A model generated the notes under the pieces. The model saw only the letters and a program-made list of their open reading frames with translations. It did no database searches and had not been told where the DNA came from. This document shows positions 22,153-36,525 of a DNA stretch of 64,000 nt, piece by piece. The translations under genes and the position numbers were made by a program. The first letter of the stretch is position 1, and each line of letters begins with the position of its first letter. The stretch is from Nageia nagi (Eukaryota > Pinophyta), in assembly GCA_050084985.1 (NCBI GenBank), contig JBITNC010000001.1:149854001-149918000 (forward strand), read 5' to 3'.

Positions 22153-23744
22153 ATGTCGGTAACGGCGGGGGTCAGCGATACTATAATAGCGATTAGAGAT
22201 AAATTGAGGGGTAAAATTGGGCAGACTAAGGTGAAAAGATATTGGCCTGGTAAGGCTCCAGAGTGGGCTGACGATGCGGATGAAGAATTAGACATTAAGA
22301 CAACTATAGGAGGATTGAGATCTATTGGACTTGAGAAAGCTTTTCCTTCTAGAGAAGAAGAAGATGACTTTACGGTTTTGGAAAGCAAAGATGATGCGAG
22401 GCTGAGGCGTTTGGCTGAGAGCAGAAAAGTGAGAGATGAAGCCATTGTGCAGCATCGTCTTATTCGGCAGGCTGAAATTGTTTCCACTCAGGCAGAGGAA
22501 GAAGAGAAAAAGGCTCGGGAGGATGCTCAGGAGGAAGATGAGGATGCTCTTGAGGAGAGGAGGAGGAAGATTAAGGAGAAGTTGTTGCAGAGGCAGAGAG
22601 AGGAGGAATTGGAATTGCCACACGAGGAGGAAGATGAGGCGGATGAAGATGAGGAGGAGGAGGAGAGTACTGAGTATGAGACAGACTCCGAAGAGGAATA
22701 TGGAGGAATTGCTATGGTTAAGCCTGTGTTCGTACCCAAGGCTGAGAGGGATACCATCGCGGAAAGAGAGAAACTGGAGGCGGAGGAGAGGGCACTTGAG
22801 GAGGCTGCAAAGAAGAGATTGGAGGAGAGGAAGGTTGAGACGAAGCAGATTGTGGTGGAAGAGATCAAGAAAGAGGAGGAGATTCAGATGACTCAAGAGG
22901 TGGATGGCAATGGAGGGGAGATTGATACTGATGATGAGGTTAATGAGGCTGAGGAGTACGAGGCCTGGAAGGCCAGGGAGATTGCAAGGATCAAGAGGGA
23001 TAGAGATGATAGGGATGCTATTTTGAGGGAGAAGGAGGAGATTGAGAAGGTGAGGAATATGACAGAGGAGGAGAGGAGGGAGTGGGAGAGGAAGAATCCC
23101 AAGCCTTTGCCCCAGTCCAAGCATAAGTGGAAGTTTATGCAGAAGTATTTCCACAAGGGAGCTTTCTTTCAGACAGAGGCTGATGATCGAGCTGGGACGG
23201 CTGGTGGAGAAGATATTTACAGAAGGGATTTCTCTGCTCCTACTGGGGAGGATAAGATGGACAAGACCATATTGCCAAAGGTTATGCAAGTCAAACACTT
23301 TGGGCGTAGTGGGAGGACAAAATGGTCACATCTTGTTGCAGAAGATACCACTGATTGGAACAACCCGTAAGTGTTCTGTTTGCTTTTTCTGATTGACTGT
23401 TTGTTCTATTTGAGAAAAGTACAATTTATAGGTAGCTGCACTAGAAAAATTTATATTACTCTGCTTGTAGATCATGTCAATTTGAGTGAAAATTGGATTT
23501 GCATTAATGATTTGTATTATTAGTCTCTCTTTGGATTATGCATGCTGGAATTACATTATTTTGTAAGATGTTATTGCTTATGCTTGATGATTACTCATAA
23601 CTCATATACATGCTTTTATTTGTCTACAGATGGACTTACAATGACCCTCTCAGAGCCAAGTACAACAGTAAGATGGCTGGGATGAACAGGCCAATTGCAA
23701 AACCCAAGGGAAGCAAGAAACTTAAAGATTGGGAGACAAAGTAG
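22153..23744 (+). CDS. MFAP1 homologue, spliceosomal B-complex factor
   Basis: Two exons: 22153-23366 and 23630-23744, with a 263-bp intron (GTAAGT...CTACAG). Exon joining is in phase, giving 442 aa, close to the usual 430-440. MFAP1 acts in the nucleus as part of the spliceosomal B complex with PRP38-type partners (family knowledge). N-terminus: [27 protein letters not shown] (residues 12-38). Long charged coiled-coil region (about 85-170 and 195-245) with the acidic [12 protein letters not shown] at 171-182. The conserved C-terminal domain follows: [10 protein letters not shown] (192-201), [18 protein letters not shown] (267-284), [10 protein letters not shown] (309-318), [16 protein letters not shown] (325-340), [13 protein letters not shown] (382-394), and in exon 2 [17 protein letters not shown]. 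The ATG at 22153 is the first in frame and matches the family start ([11 protein letters not shown]). No damage seen. Confidence 0.95.
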
Positions 23745-24119
23745 AAAGCATACATGGCAAGCAATGGTCAGGCTATTAGGCTCAGGACACTTTGTGAATC
23801 AAGACAGTAAATATAGTGTTTCATTTTTGTTGAACAACAATCCAGGTCCATTTGAACAATTGTTTGTATTTCATGATTCACATGTTTAAGTATTTATTAG
23901 CTTTATAGTATGCAAGTTTTTCTGTACCTGGAGCATGTGTACATAATATCCAGCTCCATAAAATGGCATCAGATCTACAATTGGGATTATAATTTTTTTT
24001 AACAAATCTTAATCAATTAATAGGATTTCTGGAGTAATATTTTTGTATTCATACGTTCCTTTTTTCCTCCATTGTAATGTTTGGCATTCTTTATATGAAA
24101 ATTATATGCCAAGAATAAA
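23745..24119 (+). other. MFAP1 3' untranslated region
   Basis: Follows the TAG at 23742-23744. An AATAAA signal lies at 24114-24119. The open frame at 23695-23889 is the end of exon 2 read in another frame. Confidence 0.55.
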
Positions 24120-26385
24120 ACAGTCTATTGTGAATAATATCCATCCAATTGAAGTCAACAAACAAGGTTTTGATGTTGTACAGAAGACAAATTAGTGGCT
24201 ATGACGTTTTGCAATGTGGGTTTTGAGTTAGACAGGATTTTATAATCTCAAGTGAGCTGGCTTTACAATATAGTAGTTCAACTGTGCCATTAACTTTTTA
24301 GGATTTTCTCTTAATGTTTCACCTTTCCCTCAGAACCTTTGATACCTATTTTAACTTATTTCTCACCACATTTGAGACCTGCAAGGCTGAATTCTCAGTT
24401 TTAATGCTCCTGTTATTTGGTTTATCTCTCCAGGACACATGAAAATGACTATATCTTGCACTCTCTAATGTTTTGCTAACATTCTTAAAGGTTAGAAGGC
24501 TCTTTAATGTTTTGCTAACATTCTTCAAAGTTAAGAAGGCTTTGAAAAATTCAACGCTACATAGATTGTGAATGTTCTCATTTTTACATGAAAATGGAGC
24601 ATTGATGCAAGAACCATCTCATAAACATCCTACACTGTTATGATTCTTATTAAAAAAAGCTGAACTTCATATGTTGCACAATTTGACAATTTTCCAATCA
24701 GAAGAGATTATAACAGGAATGTACCTACATTTGAGCAATGCACCGAGTCAGTGTTCTGATGTTTCACGATAAAACTTGTGAAATCATGATAAGACTTGTG
24801 AAACAGTTACATCACCTGTAATTTAATGCTGATTCCAGTTTCATGGACTGTGTCATTGACCATATGAAGATAAGCTCATTTACCCTTCTTCAAGTATTCA
24901 ATATGTTTATAGTAACCATTTTTGGGCTGATTTGAGCACTTTCCTTCTGTTGATTTTTTCCTGATGTTTTACATTATTCAATGTAATAGTGTGCATGCCA
25001 ATATGTTCATTGGCATCTACTACTCTCCTCTGCATGTAACCATACTACAATATCATAATTTCAAACATCCCTATCAATACGCCATTAAGGAAGTCAATTA
25101 CGTGTTCCTCCATTCTTGATGGATCTGTTCTCTTGGTAATTTAATGGGTAGAACCTCCACTTTATCCTCAAACTGAGACAACGAAGGCAAACATACCCCA
25201 ACAATGTGAAGAGCTCAAACATATACATGGCTTGTGATTTAGCCAAGAATGCTTAGTCATTGAAAAGCTATGGCCACTGGAAGTTTGCATCAAAAAGGGA
25301 CAAAAGGAGAGATTTCCTATTTCTCTCTCATTTGACCACAGATTGACTTTGATGCTGAGTGGGAAAATTCAAAATTTCTCTAGATCTTCAACTAGAATCC
25401 CAAGAGACTACTAAAATTGCAATAATATAGTCAAAACAACTCTTAGCAGACTGAAATTGGGACTACAGACTCCTTATATTATTTCCCAACAAGCATCCAA
25501 AAGCTTCAACACATTCTGGACATCACAATATGAGCAGTCCTCAAAGCTAGGGTTCCCAATCTTGGTCAATTTGCAACATATTTGTACAAAATGCAATTTG
25601 CGGATATCCAATATCAATTGTTAACCACACCTAAAATCAATAAGCCATTGAGAAATGTTAGAATTTTTTGAAGAGTCTCCTCTCAACAAACTTTATGGGA
25701 CACAACTACAGGGAGTGGAAGGAGGAGCTGCACTTGAACACCATAGAAGTGTTTACCATTAATGATAGAATATACTGTGGTTTTGGTACCGTGTAGAAAT
25801 TTCAGAGGTAGTCCCAAAATCAGTTAACCACAATCTTTCCACACAACTAATAATATTGTGATGTAATATGCACTAAAAGCCAAAAGAGATATTATACACT
25901 CACAAAAATAAACAGAAAAGCACCAGGCAAGATGACATCAGTTCCATAACAATGAAGAAGTTAGTATAAAGATGCTGAAATTTAGGGATCTGACGATTCT
26001 TGCAAGTTGGATGTTGAATGGGAAAATGGGCTTTCTATTAATGGTACCCATTGATGTCAATTCATCTAGAACATCCGAAGGTGAGCCATGTGGATATTAG
26101 CCCACTAACAAAATCATAAATCTCTTAGAAGGTTAACCTTCAAACTCATTTCATTAGAAATATTATTTACTCCCACTCAAGCAATAACATTTCTACACAA
26201 ATAGTCTAACAACATGAAAAGTCTACAATAAGAATTGCAAGTACCTTACCCATCATAGCATTATTGAATATAGTTTCCTTAGATATTAATTCATAACATC
26301 ATCCTATCATTCAATTCCAAACAAGGATACAACTTTGCAATAATTATTATCTAACAATATCAAGATTATTCATTCATAATGAAAC
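24120..26385. other. Intergenic, no gene seen
   Basis: One small tandem duplication: a 37-40 bp unit with TTTAATGTTTTGCTAACATTC occurs near 24464 and again near 24501. Nothing else is recognised. Confidence 0.5.
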
Positions 26386-29216
26386 ATAAACTTATCATAT
26401 TTAAACTCATCATGAATCTGAATTAATGTTCTTCATAAATGTTAGAATAACATCATAAATATTATCATAGTCCATCATAATTCCATCTTACAATGAAACA
26501 TGAGTATCACATCAACATGTTTAACATATCAACATTGCACCTAGAATATCATTAACACATCATCCATATATCATAAGGGCATTCCATACATGGATCTATC
26601 TTATAGATAATACATCATCATTTCTTATTGTCTAGTAATGTATAGTAATACAAGATCATACAAGTCATCTTCCTATTACATTAATACATGTCCAAAATCT
26701 TGATACAAGTGTCCTTTATTAAGTATGAAGTGATATCCTTAATCAATCTAACAAGCAAGAATCCTTCATAAGCACGAACCGACCATCCTTGGACATGGTA
26801 GCTCATGGGTATTCTTGGATCAGAACAAATTTTCTTTCCCTAATGCAACTACTTTTGCATACATAAGAAAAGATGTTTACACATAAAAATATACCAATAA
26901 TATCCTAGGTTACATACTCAAACATAGATTTAATTTTAGGAAAAAAATACAAATCCAAACTTGATTCCACATAAATTCATTTCCAAAAATATAATAATAT
27001 GTTTCCACCTTTAAGATAGAAACATTATTCATACATAAATTCCTTATCTTTTCATTTATTAAGCTCTCCTAAATAAACTTCATATAGGATAAAGTCTTTG
27101 TTTTCCCACAAGCTCCTAGACTTTGATTCTACTCAACAAAATCTAGATTCCATATTAAGGAAAGTATTTCTATTTCATTTAATGAATTCACACACTTCTT
27201 TAGTATTTATCTTATTTTCCATGAACTTAACATTTGCTAACATCTTTTATAAAACATGATCATACTTCCTTTTGTTTATTTATTTTAATTATCTTAACCT
27301 CATGATAAAGATAATTTACATACAACTTTCATCACATAATATTTTTTTATTTCCTTTTTAAGAAATATCACAAATTAATTCTTTGTTTTCTTCTCAAATA
27401 AATACCATGAATTAGTTCTCTATTTCTTTCTCAAAGAAATACCATATTAAATTTCTTACCTATGTATTTTAGCACTCATAATAAAATAAATTTCCTTTAA
27501 CATAATTTCTTTTTCTTGAATTCTTCCTTTTTACTTATCTAAATGTATTAAACTTTTAAAAGAATCTTCATCCTTGAACTAATTCTTAACAAGGAACCCT
27601 TCCTTTTATGCTAGAGTAAATTTATTATTTTCCATATGAATAATTTTTCTTTTCTATATTCATCATAATAATTATTGATTAATAGAATAAACTTTATATC
27701 TATAAACTAATAGATAAAAAATGTAGCCCTTAAAATTCAACTTTATTAGAATGGTTATATATTTTTCTCTGCATATTTAATCAAAAACATATTTCTGATT
27801 TTTTTTAATATACATTTCCATGAACTACCCTCAAAATTTCAGCTCAATCTGAGTTCATATGACAAAGTTATTGCCAAAATACTAATGATATTTTTCAATA
27901 ACTTTCGCTGAAGAAGATGATGGATTTCATACAAGATCAAATTCTCAGCAACAATCAAAGAATCAAGTCAATATGTAATGGATCAAACCAAAATAATCAA
28001 ATCAAATAAAAATTATCTAAATCAAGGCAAAATAAATCTTATATCATAATAATTTCTAAAAAAATGCCATATTATGCAGAAAACCTTAATTAGAAATCAT
28101 TTTCTAATTATTCAAATCACCACATTCAAAGTAACATTTTCTTTACTTTCTAGGTGGAAAATATTATTTTTCTTTAACCCTCATAGATAAAAATATATAA
28201 TATCATTTCTATAACCCAACCGAGAAATTAGAATGAACCGACTTGATAAATGCTATCAAATTCATCAAATTCTTAGGACTCTAAAACCCTTCAATGCTAA
28301 AAAATCCTTTGCAAAGCAAAATGGTTGACTTTCCAATTCAACAACATAACCTTTCATCTCCAAGTTATTATTCTAAGACTACCCTAAGCTTTTATTTATA
28401 AGATTTTTAAGAAATTAGGGTTTCATTATTTTATTATTATCTTTTTAGGATAAACATAGTGATGCAAATCCTAACCTTATCTTATTTAAAATTAGTTAAT
28501 ACCTCATTAATTAATTTTAATCCTTCAAATTTGATAATGATAAAAATATTTTATCCTTAATTTTTAAGGATTTCTTATGAATTGTATTTTAAACACAATT
28601 CATATTTTCCTTTAAAATAAATTAATCTCCCTATTAATTTATTTTTAGCATTAAACCCTATTTATTTAAATAATTCTTTTAATTTCATAATTAAGTATTT
28701 TTCAATTTTACCTTAGTTGGAAATTAAAACCTAACCCTACTAACAGTGACATCAAGGCTCATTAGTGATCTTTCCAACCTTATTGGTAAATTATACAATT
28801 TACAAAATAACAGACAACCAACAAGAATAAACATTCAAAACACATCCTAGGGGGACTCCCTATTATCATTGCCCCATGCAGTTATATGTGTGTCACTAAT
28901 TGGAAGTTGTCCAATAGTGTTCATATTGGATCTTCTTTTCGAATCTTAGATCCACCCTATGTTATGATCTCTGTACCCATGAGCATCTCTTCTTTGTACC
29001 TATCACCTGCACAACATAACATGTACATCTCGATAATATCTAATACAAATAAGGATAGATAACATCATATTTTCATATGAGCATTTTCAAATCAATTTTA
29101 TAAAAATGCTATAAGTGAAATAAAACATCATAATATCCTCTTGTTTCATACCAAACAAATGCCACATAGTCTTGAATCTAGTAAAGGAATCCATAGCAGG
29201 GAGTTGGGTTGTGACA
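26386..29216 (-). repeat. Left long terminal repeat (3' LTR)
   Basis: 2.8 kb, AT-rich, no coding. Ends (plus strand) GGGTTGTGACA. It has about 100 bp around 27910-28030 that the right copy lacks. The left border is the first base that matches the right copy; true LTR ends may lie a few bases out. Confidence 0.7.
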
Positions 29217-29230
29217 TCCTTCTCCTCTTG
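29217..29230 (-). other. Polypurine tract candidate
   Basis: Reads CCAAGAGGAGAAGGA on the minus strand, directly before TGTCACAACCC. It sets the element's direction as minus. Confidence 0.55.
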
Positions 29231-30689
29231 GATTAACACAGTCCTTTGTGTTAACTACCATAGTTTGGAGTTCTCTTGTTTTATTTTACACACACAATAA
29301 TGAAACATATTTTATCATAACATAAGGTATTCATACCAAAACATAATGGAACATAACACACCTTCTTCATAAGGTTTGAAAATTTAAAACAAAAGATCTT
29401 AGACAAATTAGGAAGAAAGTTCAAGTTTATTTTTGACTTGACTAATTTATTCTAAGAGTCAATATATTCTTATGCTTTCTTAGAATTCTCATGGCATCAT
29501 TTCTAAATTTTGGTCACTATAAAAAAATTATTTCCATAGTTTTTTTTTTTTTAACATAGATTATTCATTGTATTACTTATCTTTTCCTTTATATATCTTT
29601 TTTTGACCCTAAATTGATCCTTCAGATATCATCATGAAGAGGAATTCTTGCACCCTTAACCCTACTTATTTTCAAATGGTATTAACTCTTATCCTTTGTT
29701 ATGTACAAATTGACTAGATTGAGTAGTCATATATTATTACATATATAGGTGAGTCTCTTAAACTTAGCTCACTTATTCAATTTATCTTAACTTTCTTTAA
29801 GAAATAGTCCTACTAATAACTATCTCAGCATTCATAACCTTCTTTAATATTCCAAATCTCTAAGAATAAGTATGCATAGTTAGGATTCTCAATCTAACTA
29901 TCTTTCAATTCACTAAGCTTTTAAGGATTTGCCTTAGTTCAAACTTCATCATCTCTCTTGGTGAAGGAATTCATGATGAAATTGTTATATTATTTCATCA
30001 TTTCTCTTTATTCTAACATTTTTATTCTCTAAAGGATAGATTAATTCAAGGTAAATATCTAATCTGGATATGTTTATTTCTTAGGTTATTCTCTTCTACC
30101 CTTTTCCTTTACTAAAATTATCTCATGATTATTGAAATTTTGTCTCTTTTTTTTTTTTTTTTACTAAACTATTTCCCCATTCATACTTTGGGATCCAAGA
30201 TTCATCAAATTTTTGGGCATAATACCTCAAGTTTTTAAGGAAATATTACTATATTTTCCATGTAGTACTTTCTTATTACACCTAACTTTTACTCTAAAAG
30301 TCTTCTTGGAGGTAATTCTTGTTATCCCACTATCCAACTAAGTACTTTATTTGGATAGTTGAAATAATTTTTTTTAAAGTCTTTTAATTCATGTTGCATA
30401 TCCTTTTGTAAAACTTCTCAACTATTCTGATCTTCTTATGGATATCTTTAACCTTGACTTGATCTTCATTCTTTAATCATTTCAATTTCATTATTTCTTT
30501 GATCCCTGATGGACTATCCTTATCATTTTCTTTCTTTTCTTTCTTTTTTTTGTTTTTTATTGTTATCTTCAAGTCTTCAACTGACTTCCTCTGATGGAAA
30601 ATCTTATTTTCTTAACATGTACATTAGTTGATGGATTCCCAAAGTATCTTGTAGCAGCTATAATTCCTTATTTTCAAAGTCTCCTAATA
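29231..30689 (-). other. Internal region after gag, unidentified
   Basis: AT-rich and full of stops in all frames. A zinc-knuckle or protease would be expected here but I cannot see one. Confidence 0.35.
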
Positions 30690-31060
30690 AGCTAATGGAC
30701 TTTCTTGGTTAGAATTTTTGATATCTCTAGACAATACTTAATTATTCTCATAAATTGCCTATGATATTCTTCAATTGACCTACTTCTTTGTTTGATTTTA
30801 TCAAATTCATTAAATGTTCCCATGATGAACTTATTTGACATATTCTTGAGTTTACTTAGGAAATTCTCCTAGGGAACATCCCTGGTCTCTATTTATCTAT
30901 CCTCCAGAAGGTTCTCCCACCATTCTAGAGGTAAATATTCAAGTAGCATTATAGCCCACCTAGCTTTTTTATAGGGTTATAGTTTTCTAATATCAAAATG
31001 GATCTTACGTTCTTTCACCAAGCTTTAATGCTATCACCATATCCATTTCCTATAAAATCC
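30690..31060 (-). pseudogene. Ty3/gypsy gag-like fragment
   Basis: Minus-strand reading gives ARWAIMLLEYLPLEWWENL, then ENFLSKLKN, NKFIMGTFNEFDKI, QRSRSIEEYHRQFMRIIKYC, matching the retrotransposon gag pattern (WW, F...Y/F, L.QG..SV.EY...F..L..Y). At least two stops are present. It would have been the capsid domain. Confidence 0.65.
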
Positions 31061-33009
31061 ATGGCTGGAATTTATTATCTTGAGATTCTTGATCATATTC
31101 ATTGGTTCATCACTTTTACCATTCTTAAGCTTCTCAAACCTTTTTTTATTATGTCTGAATCATATTGAATTGTGTCTTTGAAATTGCAATGAACCCATGA
31201 TAATGGATGTTTTCCTTAAGGTCCTTCACATGTATCTTTGATACTTCTGAAATTCATGACCTTTGAAAATATAGATATTGCTTTCTTGGTTGATTTTCCT
31301 TAAGGTAGTTAGTCTTCAATTTACTGACTAGTCTTCTCAAGTATAGCCATAACTCTTTCATTTTTTGAAGAATCCTTCATTTTTGTTCAAAACTAGGAGA
31401 TTCATCCTTCAATTGCATTTGCTTTTCTTTTTATCAAAATATTTGACTTATCCATTTCATATCACATGTGGAATAGATTTAAAAGCATTTTTCAATAAAC
31501 TCAAGTTTATTAAAAATACCTTATTTAAAGATATTTCTTATATACCATAAACATTCTTGATACATAGTTAATTTCAATACAACTATAATGACTCAAATTT
31601 TCTATCCAATATTGGATCTTTACTTTTGCACCCTTCTCTTGACTTTAGCATTGAGCACATAATCATTCATTTCCTTCACAAAATACTTATTTATTCATAT
31701 ATCCTACTTCCATGAATCATTACATCATTCCTTTCAAGGGAGATCTACTACATATTGGAGGCCTTAAATGTTCCCAAGATCTTTAGTGTTTATATTAGCA
31801 CCATTTGCATTCAACCTTTCAACAATTTTGTGAAGGTTCAATTCATTATTGCTTAGTGGAATTCATTGTACTAGATTTGCTTCAATAGGTAGCAATAAAC
31901 TAGACTTATACTCTATTATCTCTTCAATATTAGACTCATCAGCTAATTCATAATGATAATCTCCTTTCTATTCTAGGAGGTACTCATCAAATATGACTTC
32001 ATTAGCATGGATATGGTGGCTAGCTTAAACCTTTACTTCATAACCTATATTTCATAAATATATGTTTCTTTGAGAGAGTTGATTTCTTCTTTATTCTTCA
32101 GGAGGAAGGTGTCTTTATTTGGATACTACTTAACTTCCTTGCTCTTATTTTGTCAATATGATGGAAATCTCTTATTCTTGTTACAAAACTCCATTGACCG
32201 ATGTTGTATTAGCCCCCTTCTTGAACTATAGCATATTGAATGTGGAACAAAATATTTTTTTGGTTTTTTGGTTCATAAGGTTGTCTTTCCCAATGAAACA
32301 CCATGGTTGAACTACTTGATCTATTCATGTTGTCTTATTCTTTATAAGAATAATCAAGACATAGTTAAAATTTCAACACTTCAAATTTTTAACTAATATA
32401 AACTTATTCTTGAGATTGCTCCCAAAAAATCAATCTTAAGCCATCTCATAACCTTCTCAAGGTTATCCATTCTCAATTTTCTCCTAAAATTAGTTAATCT
32501 TTTAACCAAGATATTGATACAAGCCTACTTCATTACCTCTCTAAGGTTACAATGTTTGCTCAAGAATATTTGGTAATAAGTATGAAGGTTTTTAAAACTT
32601 CCCTTAGAACTAATGTGATTAAGAGCATTGTTCTTTCATACCAACTTACTGATATTTTTTCCATTCTTGAGTGGCCAACTCCTTAGATGTCTACCATATC
32701 TCGTCATTTAACCTTAGTTAAATAACATCATGGTTTACCTCAAATGTTCATCATTAGGTATGTTGATAGATCTTACCAACAATTTCCTCTTCTTGAATAT
32801 TTATAAATACTTGAGGGTACCATATACCTTCTTGTATTTGTTACCATCATCATGTTCAAGAAGCATAATTACTTTAGGGTTCTTACATGCCTTGGTGAGA
32901 CTATGTTTGATAGTCATATCTCTCTTATGTTTTCTTGTAGATTCATATCTGTTAGGGTTTTCATGGAATAGTCTTTCCAAGGTTATAACTTTAATTTGTT
33001 AACTTAAGA
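31061..33009. other. Internal region, unidentified
   Basis: Decayed AT-rich sequence of the same element. Frames at 31365-31550 and 32730-33002 are short, AT-rich and not convincing. No primer site was recognised near the right repeat. Confidence 0.35.
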
Positions 33010-35742
33010 ATAAACTTATCATATTTAAACTCATCATGAATCCGAATTAATGTTCTTTATAAATGTTATAAGAACATCATAAACAATATCATAGTCTATC
33101 ATATTTCCATCTTACAATGAAATATAAATATATCACCATGTTTAACACATCAACATTGCACCTAGAATATCATTAACATATCATCCATCTGTCATAAGGG
33201 TATTCCATACATGGCTCCATCTTATACATTGTATATATATACAATACATAATTATTTCTCATTGTTTAGTAATGTATAGTAATACAAGATGATACAAATC
33301 ATCTTCCTATTACATTAATACATATCCAAAATCTTGATACAAGTATCCTTTATTAAGTATGAAGTGACATCCTCAATCAATTGAACAATCAAGGATCCCT
33401 CACAAGTACGAACCAACCTTCATTAGACATGGTAGCTCATACATATACTTGGATCATAACAGCTTTTATTTCCCTAATGCAACTACTTTTGCATACACAA
33501 AAAAATATGTTCACACATAAAAATATACCAAGAATATCCTAGGTTACATACTTAAATCTAGATTTAATTTTAGGAAAAGAATACAAATTCAAACTTGATT
33601 CCACATAAATTTATTTCCAAAAAGAGATAATATTTTCCACCTTTAAGGTAGAAACATTATTCATATATAAATTATTTATCTTTTCATTTATTTAGCTCTC
33701 CTAAATAAACTTCATAAAGGATAAAGTCTTTCTTTTCCCACAAGCTCCTATACTATGATTCTACTCAACAAAATCTATATTCCATCTTAAGGAAAGTATT
33801 TCTAATTCATTTAACGAATTCACACACTTCCTTAATCTTTATCTTATTTTCTATGGACTTAACATTTTCTAATATCTTTTAGAAAACATTATCATACTTC
33901 CTTTTGTTTATTTATTTTAATTATCTTAGCCTCATGATAAAGATAATTTTCATACAACTTTCATCACATAATTTTTTTATTTCCTTTTTAAGAAATATCA
34001 CAAATTAATTCTCTATTTTCTTCTCAAATAAATACCATGAATTAGTTCTCTATTTCTTTCTCAAAGAAATGCCATATTAAATTTCTTACCTATGTATTTT
34101 AGCACTCATAATAAAATAAATTTCCTTTAACATAATTTCTTTTTCTTGAATTCTTCCTTTTTAGTTATCTAAATGTATTTAACTTTTTAAAAGAATCTTC
34201 ATCCTTGTACTAATTCTTAACAAAGAACCCTTCCTTTATACTAGAGTAAATTTATTCTTTTCTATATGAATAATTTTTCTTTTCTATATTCATCCTAATA
34301 ATTATTGATTAATAGAATAAACTTTATATCTATAAACTAATAGATCAAAAACATAGTCCTTAAAATTCAACCTTATTAGAATAATTATATCTTTTTATTT
34401 GCATGTTTAATTAGAAAACCATTTATGGTTTTTGTTCATATACATGTCCATGAACTACCTTTAAAATTTCATCTCAATCTAAGTTCATAATACAAAATTA
34501 TTTCCAAAATACTAATGAAAGTTTTTCAAAACTTTCACTGAATAAGATTTAATCCATCATCTTAAATCATAATATTTTCTAAAAAATACCATATTATGTA
34601 GAAAACCTTAATTAGAAATCATTTTCTAATTATTCAAATCACCACATTCAAAGTAACATTTTCTTTACTTTCTAAGTGGAAACTATTATTTTTCTTTCAC
34701 CCTCATAAAGAAAAATATTTAATATCATTTCTATAACCCAATCGAGAAATTGGAATGAGCAGACATGATAAATGCTATCAAATTGATCAAATTCTTGGAA
34801 GGACTCCAAAACCCTTAAATGCTAAAAACTCCTTCACAAAGCAAAATGGTTGACCTTCCAATTCAACAACATAACCTTGCATCTCCAAGTGATTATTCTA
34901 AGACTAACCTAAGCCTTTATTTATAGGATTTTTAAGAAATTAGGGTTTCATTATTTTATTATTATCTTTTTAGGATAAACATAGTGATGCAAACCCTAAC
35001 CTTATCTTCTTTAAAATTAGTTAATACCTCATTAATTAATTTTAATCCTCCAAATTTTATAATGATAATAATATTTTATTATCATTAGTTTTTAGGGATT
35101 TCTTATGAATTGTATTTTAAACACAATTCATATTTTCTCTTAAAACAAATTAATCTTCCTATTAATTTATTTTTGGCATTAAAATCTATTTATTTAAATA
35201 ATTCTTTTAATTTCATAATTAAATATTTTTCAATTTTACCTAAGTTGAAAATCAAAACCTAACCCTACTAATAGTGATGTCAGGGCTCCTTGGTGATCTT
35301 TCCAACCTTATTGGTAAATTTTACAATTTACAAAATAACAAACAACCAACAAGAATAAACATTCAACACACATCCTAGGGGGACTCCCTATTATCATCGC
35401 CCCATGTAACTATATGTCTTACTAACTGGAAATTATCCAATAGTCATCATATTGGATCTTCTATTTGGATCATAGATCCACCATGTCTTATCATCTTCAT
35501 ACCCATGAGCATCCCGCCTTTGTACCTATCACCTGCATAACAAAACACATACACCTTGATAGTATCTTGTATAAAGAAGGATAGATAATATTGTATTTTC
35601 ACAAGAGCATTTTCAAATAAATTTCATAAAAATGCTATAAGTGAAATAATATATCACAATATACTCTTATTTCACATCGAATAAATGCTACATAGTCCTG
35701 AATCTAGCAAGGGAATCCACAGTAGGGAGTTGGGTTTTGATA
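33010..35742 (-). repeat. Right long terminal repeat (5' LTR)
   Basis: 2.7 kb, same order of sequence as 26386-29216 with scattered substitutions and a deletion of about 100 bp near 34545. Ends GGGTTTTGATA, the mutated form of GGGTTGTGACA. Confidence 0.7.
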
Positions 35743-36360
35743 CTAGGTAGAATCAAGAAACCTTAAATCTATTATATCTTAAGGATCCGAGGATAACCAA
35801 TTGACCAAAATTATTTTGTGACCATAAATCTATAAAATTAATGGATAAACAATGCAATTTAATATGAAATTTATCCTATAATTATGTCACATACACCAAG
35901 CCTATGGAAAAAGAAATAAATCTAGTAAAGGATACAAATCCATAAAGATTAGCTCAATTCCATGGTTGAAAGATACTCAAATCTGAAATTCACTACAAGA
36001 TAAATATAATATAGTAATATGGCATGAAATTTACCATAAGAATGCTACCAAATGGACTTGGAATGAAGATCATGAGCATTGTGTGGTAGAAATCCTCTCA
36101 AAAGTTTGAAATCCTTGAATTATACTTCAAACCCTAGCTTAAGCAATCTTTAAGAAAAATTGAGAGCAATTAGCATAAGTGAGCTTGTAAACAAATAAAC
36201 AAGAGAGAGGAAATTCTAATCCCACTTTATCATATATAATTCACACATAACTTAAGTTAGGTATCTTGGAATATACCTTTTGGCACATTTAATTAGCCTT
36301 TAAGTGAATTAATCTCTTTTTGCACATTTAAGTGAATATTATCTCTTTTAGTAAATCAAT
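35743..36360. other. Intergenic, no gene seen
   Basis: AT-rich, no coding signal and no repeat recognised. Confidence 0.45.
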
Positions 36361-36525
36361 TGTTGGTTTCCTACTATTAACAATATACCTTAACAATATC
36401 ATCATGAGCAAGTGTATATGAGCAATAATAGGAGAAGCAAATAAAACCATACAAGATAAAAAGAAAATAGTATGATGAGATTCACCCAATGTGGGTTACA
36501 TCCTGGAGAAGCACCAACATCGACA
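36361..36525 (-). repeat. TRIM left terminal repeat
   Basis: Starts TGTTGGTTTCCTACTATTAA and shares the CCAATGTGGGTTACATCC and AAGCACCA blocks with the right copy. The right end is set at CATCGACA and may be a few bases off. Confidence 0.6.

Larger units (their letters stand above)
26386..35742 (-). mobile_element. Old gypsy-type element with about 2.8-kb terminal repeats
   Basis: Two direct repeats (26386-29216 and 33010-35742) frame a 3.8-kb middle. The middle has a Ty3/gypsy gag-like stretch on the minus strand (30690-31060). A polypurine run on the minus strand (AAGAGGAGAAGGA, 29217-29230) abuts the left repeat, which on that strand begins TGTCACAACCC, as a 3' LTR should. No reverse transcriptase or integrase was recognised, and I found no clear primer site left of 33010. 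Probably an internally deleted or large non-autonomous element. The repeats are diverged, so it is old. Confidence 0.65.

Noticed and set aside
22436-22891. 151-codon Arg-rich plus-strand frame inside MFAP1
   Set aside because: Out-of-frame reading of GAG/GAA-rich codons in the same exon; no homology.
22288-23298. 336-codon open frame on the minus strand across MFAP1
   Set aside because: It is the antisense of a purine-rich, acidic coding exon, which removes stops from the other strand. The plus strand has clear family homology, correct splice sites and the right length.
31760-32340. Possible copia pol on the minus strand inside the long-LTR element
   Set aside because: A few phrases looked similar, but no ordered set of motifs could be established, so I left it unassigned.
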